Assembly (NCBI GenBank): GCA_015057615.1
Contig: SVEA01000045.1
Span: forward strand, 1 to 35,829
DNA length: 35,829 nucleotides
Direction: 5' to 3'
DNA from: Lachnospiraceae bacterium
GTDB lineage: Bacteria; Bacillota; Clostridia; Lachnospirales; Lachnospiraceae
The translations under genes were made by a program, and so were the position numbers. Position 1 is the first letter of the stretch. Every line of letters starts with the position of its first letter. Below, piece after piece: positions 16,689 through 27,002 of this stretch. The notes beneath the pieces were generated by a model. It was not told the DNA's origin and searched no databases. It saw nothing but the letters and a program-made list of their open reading frames with translations.

Positions 16689-18650
16689 ATGAAGGATTCG
16701 ATTGATTGCCTACCTAACGGCAAAAAATTTATAAGTTGGGAAGCCATCCAAAACTATGATCAAGAGATACATGTTTCTGTTAATCATCCAAACGCCTCTG
16801 ATGATAATGACGGTAGTGCGGATCGTCCTTTTTTATCAATTAATGCAGCTGCTGCAATTGCTGTCCCGGGGACCCGCATATTAATCCATGGTGGTGAATA
16901 TAGAGAATGCGTTCGGCCTGCACGGGGTGGTGAGGGACCGGATAAAATGATATGCTATGAGGCATTTGGCGATGGAGAAGTTGTGATTAAAGCCTCTGAA
17001 ATTGTAGAACGGTTTGAAAAGAGTACAGGTTGGAGAAAGAGTCGTAGTTTTAATAAAATTGAAAATGAAAATTCAGTACAAATATGGCAAATTAAATTAG
17101 ATCCGGATACTTTTCGGGGATATAATCCGTTTTGCGCTGTGAATATCTTACATGATAGATTATTTATTGAGTATGAGAAGACAGATATGACGACATACCT
17201 TAATCGGCGAGGAATGGTTTTTTGTGATGGGAAACCTCTTTATCAGGTGGCATTATATAATCAGCTTTCCGAGCGGGAAGGCTCCTTCTGGGTGGAAGCA
17301 AATGGTCAAACAATTCATTTCCGTTTAGAGGGTGATGCGGACCCTTCCGAGCATATGATAGAAATTACCTGTCGTGAACAATGCTTTGCACCTGAGGTGC
17401 CGTTCTTATCCTATATTAAAGTAAAAGGACTAACCTGTGCACATGCGGCAACCGGAGCACCTGTTCCACAACGGGGATCGATCTCTTGCTATAGAGGTCA
17501 TCATTGGATAATAGAGGATAGTGTGATTGACTGGTCGAATGCAGTCGGTATTGATATTGGGAATGAATGTTGGCATCATGAAATTATAAAGGGCCAACAA
17601 ATTGGATATAGCATTATACGAAGATGTAAGATTTATGATGCCGGAGTGTGCGGTATCGCAGGGCTTTTTGCAACACATTTTTTGATTGAGGATAATCTTA
17701 TCCAGGGAACCGGGTGGCAAAAAATGGAGCTCTCTTGGGAGGCCGGTGCTATCAAAGCACATAATAGTATAGATAGCATGATTCGCAGAAACATTTTTAC
17801 TAAGACCATACGAGCGGATCATCTATGGTTGGACTGCGGTAATGAAAACAACAGAATCACTCAGAATTTATTTTTGGATGGAATAGAGCAGAGGGAAGCC
17901 ATTTTTATAGAGTGTACCAGAGATGATGTTAATATGATAGATAATAATATTTTTTGGAACGTAGAAGGGCGATTTGATCCGGATAAAATGCCAAAAGAGA
18001 AGGGCTCTTCAGGATGGTACAAGATGGTTGAGGACAATGTGGTCAATGGATATGCAATCTATGGAGAAGGTACGGATTATCTTTATATTGCCAATAATTT
18101 GATCGGTAAATGTAGAGGGGCTGGATATTTTGCTAAACCTGTTTCGTTCCGTATGTCAGGAATGGAGAGAGGCGGTACCTCAAGAAATGCTCGTTTGTTT
18201 AATAATATATTTTATAAATGTCAGGAAGCTGCCATTACAATGCCTACGGAGAAAAATGAAGCAGAGGGTAATTTGTATGTAAAACAGACAGGCGGTTATT
18301 TAAGAGTTATGTATCCTGCACCAGAAGTATGTCTTGACTTACCTACATGGAAAAAGTTCTATGGATTTGATACGGCCGGTCAGGAGGCCTGGTTTGAGAT
18401 TGACGTCGATACAGAGAACTATACATTACAGTTTAAACCGGCAAAGGATGCTCCTATATTCTTTGGAAATCAATCAAAAAAACGTAATATTGTATATGAT
18501 CCTTCTAAGGTACAGGAAGTTCGTAGTGATAGTTTGGCTTCCTCTGATTTTTATGGTGATAGTGTTAATACAAAAAAGCGTGTTCCGGGACCTTTTATAG
18601 AGTTGAAACCAGATAAGATATATAATATTGACCCAAGAAAGCTGAAATAA
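16689..18650 (+). CDS. GH120-family beta-xylosidase (right-handed beta-helix)
   Basis: 653 aa; AGGAGA lies about 5-6 bp before the ATG. The N-terminus has the GH120 pattern: VSVNHPNASDDNDGSADRPF, then AAAAIAVPGTRILIHGGEY and RECVRPARGGEGPDKM. The rest is a parallel beta-helix of short repeats (RRNIF, ITQNLF, IDNNIF). The characterised enzyme XylC uses Asp382 as nucleophile and Glu405 as acid/base; here D382 in LWLDCGNENN and E408 in IFIECTRDD fit these positions. Length is close to XylC. These enzymes release xylose from xylo-oligosaccharides and have transxylosylation activity. There is no signal peptide, consistent with intracellular action. An alternative would be an uncharacterised beta-helix lyase-like protein, which the catalytic match makes less likely. 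Confidence 0.8.
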   Translation: MKDSIDCLPNGKKFISWEAIQNYDQEIHVSVNHPNASDDNDGSADRPFLSINAAAAIAVPGTRILIHGGEYRECVRPARGGEGPDKMICYEAFGDGEVVIKASEIVERFEKSTGWRKSRSFNKIENENSVQIWQIKLDPDTFRGYNPFCAVNILHDRLFIEYEKTDMTTYLNRRGMVFCDGKPLYQVALYNQLSEREGSFWVEANGQTIHFRLEGDADPSEHMIEITCREQCFAPEVPFLSYIKVKGLTCAHAATGAPVPQRGSISCYRGHHWIIEDSVIDWSNAVGIDIGNECWHHEIIKGQQIGYSIIRRCKIYDAGVCGIAGLFATHFLIEDNLIQGTGWQKMELSWEAGAIKAHNSIDSMIRRNIFTKTIRADHLWLDCGNENNRITQNLFLDGIEQREAIFIECTRDDVNMIDNNIFWNVEGRFDPDKMPKEKGSSGWYKMVEDNVVNGYAIYGEGTDYLYIANNLIGKCRGAGYFAKPVSFRMSGMERGGTSRNARLFNNIFYKCQEAAITMPTEKNEAEGNLYVKQTGGYLRVMYPAPEVCLDLPTWKKFYGFDTAGQEAWFEIDVDTENYTLQFKPAKDAPIFFGNQSKKRNIVYDPSKVQEVRSDSLASSDFYGDSVNTKKRVPGPFIELKPDKIYNIDPRKLK

Positions 18651-18667
18651 TTTACAGGAGTGAAACT

Positions 18668-18724
18668 ATGTATAATATAAAGAATTACCTGACTCCAATA
18701 TGGGAGGCAATGGCATTGAAGTAA
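18668..18724 (+). pseudogene. 18-codon gene stub (start of a lost gene)
   Basis: An ATG at 18668 with AGGAG 7 bp upstream opens a frame reading MYNIKNYLTPIWEAMALK, then stops. The strong ribosome binding site and the KNYLTPIWE-type opening, which resembles the first residues of a longer enzyme, suggest the 5' stub of a deleted gene. A short leader peptide is the alternative. The stop codon overlaps a copy of the GH43 leader (18722-18749). Confidence 0.45.
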
Positions 18725-18833
18725 AGGTTGAAAGGAGCATGGTTATAAATAGGAAGAAATGCCAGGAGCACATGAGTGGAAGATATGGGATGCTGCTGTT
18801 AATAAATTTATTATGTGGGAGAGGTTAATTTAA
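18722..18833 (+). pseudogene. Leader copy plus C-terminal relic of a PF00756-type esterase
   Basis: 18722-18749 joins two pieces of the GH43 leader (7532-7544 and 7594-7616) at a shared TTGAAAG, including GAAAGGAGCATGGTTATAAA. From 18753 a frame reads EEMPGAHEWKIWDAAVNKFI and then MWERLI, ending in TAA at 18831. GAHEWKIWDAAVNKF is the characteristic end of esterase-D/feruloyl-esterase-like alpha/beta hydrolases, and its histidine corresponds to the catalytic His. The rest of the enzyme is missing, so this is an internal-deletion relic. It suggests that the cluster once encoded an intracellular acetyl or feruloyl esterase here. Confidence 0.65.
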
Positions 18834-18877
18834 ACAAGCCAATGTTATAAAGAACTTAAAAAGAGAGGAAGATATAA

Positions 18878-20380
<1,503 letters not shown>

Positions 20381-20383
20381 TGA

Positions 20384-20467
20384 AAAGGCCACTTGATAGC
20401 GGAGATTTCTGGTAAAGCTGTTTTACCACCGCCTAGCTGGAATGTCTTACGCTATGGAGTGAAATAG
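20384..20467 (+). pseudogene. C-terminal relic of another GH51 gene
   Basis: In frame from 20384 to the TAG at 20465, the DNA encodes KGHLIAEISGKAVLPPPSWN followed by VLRYGVK. The segment VLPPPSWNVLR matches the conserved C-terminal strand of GH51 enzymes (the intact gene just upstream ends in [10 protein letters not shown]). There is no start codon or upstream body. This is the leftover 3' end of a tandem or replaced GH51 gene, located 4 bp after the stop of the intact one. Confidence 0.65.
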
Positions 20468-20507
20468 AAATACCATATTAATCAGTATGGATAGGAGGGT
20501 ATTATAT

Positions 20508-22019
20508 ATGAAAAAACAATTAGAATTATTTGGTACAGGAAAGCCTTTCCATAACTATGCAACCTATTCAGTGGGAACCGGTCGCATGGGTTTGGCGTTA
20601 CAGCAGGAATATCAAGAGCATTTAAAGTATGTACAAGAAAAAATTAATTTTTCATATATCAGAGGACATGGGTTATTCTGTGACGATGTCGGTATATATC
20701 AAGAGGTTGAAAAGGATGGGGAATTAGTTACATTTTATAATTTCACTTATCTTGATCGTATTATTGACTATTATCTTGAAGTAAATATTCGTCCTTATTT
20801 GGAGCTTGGCTTTATGCCAAAGGCTTTAGCAAGCGGAGATCGAACAATATTTTATTGGAAGGGAAATGTCACGCCGCCATCGGATTATAATAAATGGTCA
20901 GAACTTATAAAGGCTACTTTAACTCATTTAAATGAACGGTATGGAAGAGAAGAGGTAATAACTTGGCCAATTGAGGTATGGAATGAGCCAAATATCGGCT
21001 TCTGGGCAGGTTCTATGGAAGAGTATTTTAAGCTATATGAGTGCTCTGCTCGTGCTATCAAAGAAGTAGATTCTGATTTTATCGTCGGTGGACCTGCAAT
21101 TTGTGGCGTGGATACAGAGAACTGGTTACATTCGTTCTTTAAGTTTTGCCAGGATAATAGTGTGCCTATAGATATGGTTACAAGACATTGTTATATGGCA
21201 AAACAGCCACGAAAGGTAGGTCGCTATGTTTATCAAGAAATGGTTGATGCCACAGACATGATTGATGAATTAAAACTTACCAGAGATATCATGAATCAAT
21301 ATGATATCGTAAAAGATAAAGAGTTACATATTACGGAATTTAATAGTTCCTATGATCCAACAGCTCCTGTACATGATACATCATTTAATGCTGCATTTAT
21401 AGCTAGGGTATTAAGTGAGGCAGGAGATTATGCAGAGAACTACTCCTATTGGACTTTTAGTGATGTGTTTGAAGAAAAAGGTATTCCTGCATCTGTATTT
21501 CATGGAGGTTTTGGTTTGGTTGCAAATCATTTAATAGCAAAACCGACATTCTATACATTTGAATTTTTTTCTAAGGCAGGGAAGGAGTTAATATATCGTG
21601 ATGATAATATTATAGTTACGAAAGATGAAGACGGTAGATACTGCATTATTGGTTGGAGTTATCATGATCCTCGGGACGGAAAAACTCTTGATACCATTTC
21701 CTATGAGATAGCATTACCTACAGATATAGCACAGTATTGTTGTATAACAAAAGATGTAGGTGGTAAATATGGTAATGCAGCTCAGACATGGAGTAATCTT
21801 GGTAAGCCTCGTACATTAAATAAGGAACAGACGAAGATACTACAGGAGGCAGCAAATCCATTAAGATCAGATTATAAAATACTATCCAGGGACGGTAAGG
21901 TAACTCTCAATATCGATATCGAATGCAATCATCTTATTATGATGGAAATGCTTCCGGTAAATGATATAACAGATTCTTACTGGGAATTCAACAAAAAGGA
22001 GTTTTATGGATTAGAGTAG
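20508..22019 (+). CDS. xynB: GH39-family beta-xylosidase
   Basis: 503 aa from the ATG at 20508, chosen because AGGAGGGT (20493-20500) lies 7 bp upstream; the in-frame ATG at 20487 precedes that site. The acid/base E160 is in EVWNEPN and the nucleophile E277 in HITEFNSSY. These positions are nearly the same as in characterised Geobacillus/Thermoanaerobacterium GH39 xylosidases (E160/E278). The protein removes xylose from the non-reducing end of xylo-oligosaccharides. It has no signal peptide. Together with GH120 it gives the locus two unrelated xylosidases, next to a GH51 arabinofuranosidase. A GH4-like relic follows immediately. Confidence 0.92.
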   Translation: MKKQLELFGTGKPFHNYATYSVGTGRMGLALQQEYQEHLKYVQEKINFSYIRGHGLFCDDVGIYQEVEKDGELVTFYNFTYLDRIIDYYLEVNIRPYLELGFMPKALASGDRTIFYWKGNVTPPSDYNKWSELIKATLTHLNERYGREEVITWPIEVWNEPNIGFWAGSMEEYFKLYECSARAIKEVDSDFIVGGPAICGVDTENWLHSFFKFCQDNSVPIDMVTRHCYMAKQPRKVGRYVYQEMVDATDMIDELKLTRDIMNQYDIVKDKELHITEFNSSYDPTAPVHDTSFNAAFIARVLSEAGDYAENYSYWTFSDVFEEKGIPASVFHGGFGLVANHLIAKPTFYTFEFFSKAGKELIYRDDNIIVTKDEDGRYCIIGWSYHDPRDGKTLDTISYEIALPTDIAQYCCITKDVGGKYGNAAQTWSNLGKPRTLNKEQTKILQEAANPLRSDYKILSRDGKVTLNIDIECNHLIMMEMLPVNDITDSYWEFNKKEFYGLE

Positions 22020-22028
22020 TTTTATATA

Positions 22029-22191
22029 ATGATAAACAAGAAGATAGAAGATATGGTTAAAACAATTGCTCTCTATGATATTGATGCTAAACGATTAGAA
22101 GAGTCAGAAGTTATTGTCTATTGATGATATTATTAAAATGTGCGATGAGATGATTCTAACTCATGGAGAATATATGAAAGAATATGCTTGA
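22029..22191 (+). pseudogene. Relic resembling the two ends of a GH4-type glycosidase
   Basis: An ATG at 22029 opens a 32-codon frame containing KTIALYDIDAKRLEESEV, which resembles the LyDiD-x-x-Rl-x-x-SE segment near the N-terminus of GH4 (MelA/LicH-type) enzymes. One frame over, directly joined, LLSIDDIIKMCDEMILTHGE with YMKEYA and a stop at 22189 resembles their C-terminal helix (aMcdeLieAHgeY). The middle, with the NAD and Mn sites, is gone. The reading is a large internal deletion plus frameshift of an alpha-galactosidase or alpha-glucosidase gene. The assignment rests on short segments and is tentative. Confidence 0.4.
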
Positions 22192-22243
22192 TATAAAATC
22201 AAGTTTTTACCACAGCAAGCATTATTATAAATATAGAAGACAG

Positions 22244-22275
22244 AGGGATGAATTAGGTGTTTCATCCCTTTGTTT
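22244..22275 (+). terminator. Terminator-like hairpin
   Basis: AGGGATGAA (22244-22252) pairs perfectly with TTCATCCCT (22261-22269) around an 8-nt loop, followed by TTGTTT. It lies after the GH39 gene and the GH4-like relic and could end the upstream transcript. Confidence 0.6.
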
Positions 22276-22418
22276 ATCGTATAGGAAATTACGTCCTATA
22301 CGATAAACAACCTCAATGCGAACATAGTTCGCATTGGGATGACGCACTCGCGCGTAAGGTATTTATCTACCTGTGGCAGAACGTGCTCGGCGCGAGAGTT
22401 TGCCAAGGTAAACTCTTT
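22272..22418. repeat. Cluster of tandem hairpins upstream of the GH95 gene
   Basis: Four inverted repeats follow each other: a perfect 15-bp stem (22272-22286 with 22294-22308, GTTTATCGTATAGGA), a perfect 10-bp stem CAATGCGAAC/GTTCGCATTG (22314-22336), a 7-bp GC-rich stem CTCGCGC/GCGCGAG (22347-22353 with 22390-22396), and GAGTTT/AAACTC (22396-22415). Composition is GC-richer than the flanks. An open frame crosses it from 22257 into GH95, but perfect palindromes are not expected of protein-coding DNA. It looks like a dispersed structured repeat or a regulatory RNA. Confidence 0.65.
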
Positions 22419-22499
22419 GTTATTCTGAGTAATAACATTTACAATACATGCGATTGGTTAATACTAGTTATTTCAACAATGAGTGAAAGGAAGATATTA

Positions 22500-24713
22500 A
22501 TGAGCAGGTTATGGTATAATAACCCGGCAGGTTGTTGGGAAGAGGCTTTGCCTATCGGCAATGGCCGTATGGGTGCTATGATATTTGGAACAGTAGAAAC
22601 AGAGCATATTCAACTGAACGAGGATAGTGTGTGGTATGGTGGTTATATTGATCGTAATAATCCGGATGCATTAAAGAATCTGCCTAAAATTAGAGAATTG
22701 ATTTTAAAAGGACAGATTCCTGAAGCAGAAGAGCTTATGATATATGCTTTATCGGGAATTCCTCAGAGTCAGAGACCGTATCAATCCCTTGGTGATTTGA
22801 CCATAAGCTTCAAAGGCATGGAAGGCAATAAAACTGACTATGTACGAACATTATCTCTTGACGATTCGATTCATACCATGGAAGTTCAAGTAGGGGGAAA
22901 TATTTATAAAAGAGAAACATTTCTATCTGCAAAAGATGATGTTATGGTAATGCGTATTACATCAAGTGATAATCAAAAGATTTCCTTCTCCGCTCTACTT
23001 ACACGGGATCGGTTTTATGACAGTGTAAATAAAGTCACAGAAGATACCATTATGCTAGACGGTAATCTAGGTAAGAGAGGTTTTGATTTTGCCATGATGT
23101 TAAAGGCGGTAGCAGAGGGAGGGTCCTGTGAAATTATTGGGGAACATCTTATAGTTAACAATGCAGACGCTGTAACGTTGTTATTTACTGCAGGAACAAC
23201 GTTTCGCTTTCAAGATCTTAGGCAGCAATTAAACATGATCTTAACCGAGTCGGTAAACAAAACCTATGAGGAACTGAAAAATCGCCATATAAAAGATTAC
23301 AAAAGTTTATACAATAGAGTATCATTTGAATTAGATGGAACAGAACCTTATGAGAAGCTTACCACAGCGGAACGTATGGAAAAAGCTAAAAATGGTGAAG
23401 TAGATAAAGGTATGGCAAAATTGTATTTTGATTTTGGACGCTATCTTCTTATTTCATGTAGCAGAGAGGGAACTCTTCCAGCCAATTTACAAGGTATATG
23501 GAATAAAGACATGAGTCCGGCTTGGGATTCAAAATATACGATTAACATAAATACGCAGATGAATTATTGGCCGGCGGAAATATGTAATCTTTCTGAATGT
23601 CATAAACCTCTATTCGATTTAATTAAAAGAATGGTTCCAAATGGTCAAAAAACAGCAAAAACCATGTATAATTGCCGAGGTTTTGTAGCACATCATAATA
23701 CTGATATGTGGGGAGATACAGCGGTTCAGGATCATTGGATTCCATCCTCTTACTGGGTGATGGGTGCGGCTTGGCTATGTACCCATCAATGGGATCATTA
23801 TGAATATACGCAGGATAAAGAGTTTTTAAAAGAGGCGTTTCCAATTATGAGGGAGGCCGCCCTGTTTTTCCTTGATTTCTTAATTGAGGATAAAGGATAT
23901 CTAAAGACATGCCCTTCCGTATCTCCGGAAAATACTTATATTCTTCCTAGTGGAGTACAGGGTGCAGTTACCATAGGGGCTACCATGGATAATCAGATAC
24001 TTAGGGACTTGTTTAATCAATGTCTAGAGGCAGCCAAAATTTTAGGAGTCCAGGATGAGCTGAATATACATATCAAAGATGCATTAAAAAAACTTGTACC
24101 GACTCGTATTGGAGCACGAGGAAACATTATGGAGTGGGCTGAAGATTATGAGGAAATTGAACCAGGACATAGACATATATCTCACCTTTATGGTTTGCAC
24201 CCATCATCTCAGATAACAATGGATGATACTCCAAAATTGGCAGAGGCGGCCAGACGAACTCTCGAGCAAAGACTAGCCCATGGCGGGGGTCATACCGGTT
24301 GGAGCCGTGCTTGGATTATTAACCTTTATGCGAAACTATGGGACGGTGAAGAAGCGTATAATAATCTAGAACAGTTAATCTCAAAATCTACACTACCGAA
24401 TATGTTTGACAATCATCCTCCTTTCCAGATTGACGGTAACTTTGGTGGTACAGCTGCTATAGCTGAGATGTTGGTACAAAGTACAAATGAGAGAATTATT
24501 CTACTGCCTGCGCTGCCTAAAGCTTGGAATAATGGAAGTATTAGAGGCATATGTGTCCGTGGTGGTGCCGAGATATCTTTAGAATGGCAGGATTGTCAAT
24601 TAATAAAATGTATAATAAATGCAAAGCATAAATTACAAACAGATATTGTATATAAGAAAAAAAGAATTAAGATTTCATTAGAGAAAGGCGAAGAAGCTGT
24701 ATTTTCACTGTAG
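22500..24713 (+). CDS. GH95-family alpha-L-fucosidase/alpha-L-galactosidase
   Basis: 737 aa from the ATG at 22500 (AAAGGAAG 6 bp upstream), giving the usual GH95 start LWYNNPAGCWEEALPIGNGR, GAMIFG and LNEDSVWYGG. The (alpha/alpha)6 catalytic domain shows the conserved NINTQMNYWPAE, which carries the base-assisting Asn residues, then the HRHISHLYGLHP region preceded by acidic residues, and QIDGNFGGTAAIAEML. These inverting enzymes release alpha-1,2-linked L-fucose, and some act on L-galactose. Both occur as hemicellulose side chains (xyloglucan, complex arabinoxylans). The arabinoxylan setting would fit alpha-L-galactosidase, but the sequence does not settle it. No signal peptide is seen. It is the last glycoside hydrolase of the cluster. 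Confidence 0.88.
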   Translation: MSRLWYNNPAGCWEEALPIGNGRMGAMIFGTVETEHIQLNEDSVWYGGYIDRNNPDALKNLPKIRELILKGQIPEAEELMIYALSGIPQSQRPYQSLGDLTISFKGMEGNKTDYVRTLSLDDSIHTMEVQVGGNIYKRETFLSAKDDVMVMRITSSDNQKISFSALLTRDRFYDSVNKVTEDTIMLDGNLGKRGFDFAMMLKAVAEGGSCEIIGEHLIVNNADAVTLLFTAGTTFRFQDLRQQLNMILTESVNKTYEELKNRHIKDYKSLYNRVSFELDGTEPYEKLTTAERMEKAKNGEVDKGMAKLYFDFGRYLLISCSREGTLPANLQGIWNKDMSPAWDSKYTININTQMNYWPAEICNLSECHKPLFDLIKRMVPNGQKTAKTMYNCRGFVAHHNTDMWGDTAVQDHWIPSSYWVMGAAWLCTHQWDHYEYTQDKEFLKEAFPIMREAALFFLDFLIEDKGYLKTCPSVSPENTYILPSGVQGAVTIGATMDNQILRDLFNQCLEAAKILGVQDELNIHIKDALKKLVPTRIGARGNIMEWAEDYEEIEPGHRHISHLYGLHPSSQITMDDTPKLAEAARRTLEQRLAHGGGHTGWSRAWIINLYAKLWDGEEAYNNLEQLISKSTLPNMFDNHPPFQIDGNFGGTAAIAEMLVQSTNERIILLPALPKAWNNGSIRGICVRGGAEISLEWQDCQLIKCIINAKHKLQTDIVYKKKRIKISLEKGEEAVFSL

Positions 24714-24892
24714 TATAGAAATATTTATTCTATATAAACAGATACTGAAAATAATAGTAATATTACCAACAGCGAGGATTGAAATAATGGTAGAAGAGGC
24801 AAAATAAAATAACGGATGTCATACCCTTTCCTTGATATTAAAGGAAGAACAACCGCATATGATTTAACAACACAAATTATATGGAGACTGGT

Positions 24893-26629
24893 ATGGCAAT
24901 CGGAAAAGCAGAGGATGCTTTAAATCTAGCTCTTGATGTATCAGAAACTACCAGAGAAAAATCCTTAGATCTTGGCGTGGGATATTCTCCGGCGACAAAC
25001 ACCTGGGAACTTATTGTAAAATACAGTGGAAGTCTCGATCGGATACGAGAGGAACTAAATATACCAATAGTTGAACTTCTTAACGAATATGCAATTGTTA
25101 TCATACCGGAAAATTTGATCAATACTCTTGCAGAATTTGAAGAAATTGAATTTATTGAAAAACCCAGACAGATCTCTTTTGAAGTTAATCTTGGAAGATT
25201 AGTTTCCTGTATAAATCCGGTACAGACCGGAGTTTATAATTTGTTCGGAGAAGGAGTCTATGTCGGAATTATTGATTCGGGAATTGATTATTCCCACCCG
25301 GATTTTCGAAATGAGGACGGTACCACACGGATTGCCGCTTTATGGGATCAGACAATTGATGGAAATCCCCCGCAAGGATATGCCATCGGCACCCTTTATA
25401 CCAGAGAGCAGATCAATGAGGCATTAGAGACACCGATGCCACAGAGATTGGATATTGTACCGAGCAGCGATTTAAGCGGGCATGGCACCCATGTTGCCGG
25501 GATTGCGGCCGGGAATGGAAGAGCAAGCGAAGGACGTTATCGGGGGGTGGCATCTCAGAGTGAGCTGGTTGTAGTGAAACTGGGCTCCTCCATAGGGGAT
25601 TCCTTTCCTAGGACAACGCAGCTCATGCAGGGGATTGATTTTGCGATCCGCTATGCGCTGAACGCAGAAAAGCCAATCGCTATCAATATCAGCTTCGGTA
25701 ATAATTATGGCTCACATACTGGTGTTTCCCTATTGGAAAGCTACATTAACAGTGCGGCAAATATATGGAAAAACAATATTATTATTGGTACCGGCAATGA
25801 GGGGGCAGCAGGAAACCATGCCCATGGTATATTGCGGATGGGAGAAACGTCCACCGTTGAATTTGCCGTAAGTGATTTTGAATTTTCATTGAATTTGCAG
25901 ATATGGAAGAATTATTATGATTATTTTGATATTACGATCATTGCTCCGAACGGGGTGCGAGTCGGTCCGATACCAAGAATTCTCGGAACGCAGCGCTTTC
26001 GAATCGCGCAGACGGAAATTCTGATCTATTATGGTGATCCGACACCGTACAATCCGCAGCAGGAAATTTATATCGAGTTTATTCCGATACTCAATTATAT
26101 CAATTCAGGAATCTGGCGCATTGAATTGGTACCTCGTAGAATAGTGGAGGGAAATTTTGATATGTGGCTGCCTGCGGGCGGAGCAAAAAGTCCGGAAACC
26201 AGATTTTTACTATCCTCGGAGTATATTACTCTTACTATTCCATCAACGGCTTACCGTGCGATATCCGTGGGAGCTTATGACGGCCATACCGATAGCTATG
26301 CACCGTTTTCCGGCCGTGGATTTACAAGGTCAAATGAAATAAAACCGGATCTCGTGGCACCAGGGGTAGATGTTATGTCATGCGCACCGGGGGGCGGTTA
26401 TACCGTACGTTCGGGCACTTCCATGGCAACACCGTTTGTTACAGGATCCGTGGCACTTCTTATGGAGTGGGGAATTGTACGGAGAAATGATGCTTACCTA
26501 TACGGTGAAAAGTTGAAGGCATACTTAATCGATGGAGCAAGACCTTTAAGGATAGAACCAGTATATCCGAATCGAACCTTAGGGTATGGTGCCCTGTGCT
26601 TAGAGAATAGCTTTCGGAATATTATATGA
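24893..26629 (+). CDS. Csp-like S8 family serine protease
   Basis: 578 aa from the ATG at 24893 (GGAG 6 bp upstream); another ATG at 24881 lacks a ribosome binding site. The catalytic triad is complete: D128 in [14 protein letters not shown]197 in [14 protein letters not shown]510 in [10 protein letters not shown], with oxyanion N302 in GTGNEGAAG. Between His and Ser is a ~130-residue insert (about 318-450) like the jelly-roll domain of clostridial Csp proteases, which process spore-germination enzymes. The short N-terminal part [20 protein letters not shown] with VGYSP replaces a typical prodomain. There is no signal peptide. Base composition is less AT-rich than in the hydrolase genes. A broken copy lies at 311-811. 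Its link to sugar use is not obvious; it may simply be a neighbour. Confidence 0.88.
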   Translation: MAIGKAEDALNLALDVSETTREKSLDLGVGYSPATNTWELIVKYSGSLDRIREELNIPIVELLNEYAIVIIPENLINTLAEFEEIEFIEKPRQISFEVNLGRLVSCINPVQTGVYNLFGEGVYVGIIDSGIDYSHPDFRNEDGTTRIAALWDQTIDGNPPQGYAIGTLYTREQINEALETPMPQRLDIVPSSDLSGHGTHVAGIAAGNGRASEGRYRGVASQSELVVVKLGSSIGDSFPRTTQLMQGIDFAIRYALNAEKPIAINISFGNNYGSHTGVSLLESYINSAANIWKNNIIIGTGNEGAAGNHAHGILRMGETSTVEFAVSDFEFSLNLQIWKNYYDYFDITIIAPNGVRVGPIPRILGTQRFRIAQTEILIYYGDPTPYNPQQEIYIEFIPILNYINSGIWRIELVPRRIVEGNFDMWLPAGGAKSPETRFLLSSEYITLTIPSTAYRAISVGAYDGHTDSYAPFSGRGFTRSNEIKPDLVAPGVDVMSCAPGGGYTVRSGTSMATPFVTGSVALLMEWGIVRRNDAYLYGEKLKAYLIDGARPLRIEPVYPNRTLGYGALCLENSFRNII

Positions 26630-26927
26630 TTAGAGAGACAAAAGCCGATTTATAAACTTGATTTCCTCAATTTGCATAATGTATGTGTTGACAAGTAATA
26701 GGAAACAAATTCCATTCGCAACACGCAGTTCCGCAAAGCATTGCACAAAACGTAATCCTTGGGTTGAAGTACGTAATGGTATCTAAGATCATAAAACACA
26801 TGATCTAAGTACCGACGAATTCAAACAGTTGCGCAGTAAAATATTGTTTCCTATTCCTTGAGTTTTACCTTGATTTGTGCAAATTGATTAAGACGATTTG
26901 TTAAAGAAGGCTTTTGTCGGGCTAATC
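26628..26927. mobile_element. 300-bp palindromic MITE-like element, copy 2 (inverted)
   Basis: This is the reverse complement, diverged by roughly 15% by eye, of the element at 10213-10514. It covers the whole length: the terminal repeats, the AATAGGAAACAA/TTGTTTCCTATT stem, the segment containing CAACTGTTTGAA, and the central hairpin (AGATCAT 26786-26792 with ATGATCT 26800-26806). Its outer ends GATTAG/CTAATC and GACAAAAGCC/GGCTTTTGTC pair with each other, with a 3-bp mismatch between. The left end overlaps the TGA stop codon of the protease gene. No clean target duplication is visible. Several differences from copy 1 compensate each other across stems. Confidence 0.85.
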
Positions 26928-27002
26928 ATAAATCAAATAAGCCTACAGGGTGGGCAGGCAGGTCGATTGGAAAGCTGGGAGAAGCAGCTATAAAGTTAGA
27001 AT

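Noticed and set aside
17430-17822. 130-codon minus-strand open frame
   Set aside because: It is antisense to the GH120 gene, without a ribosome binding site or recognisable motif.
22257-22499. 81-codon N-terminal extension of the GH95 frame
   Set aside because: It consists of perfect tandem inverted repeats, lacks a ribosome binding site, and GH95 proteins begin near LWYNNPA.
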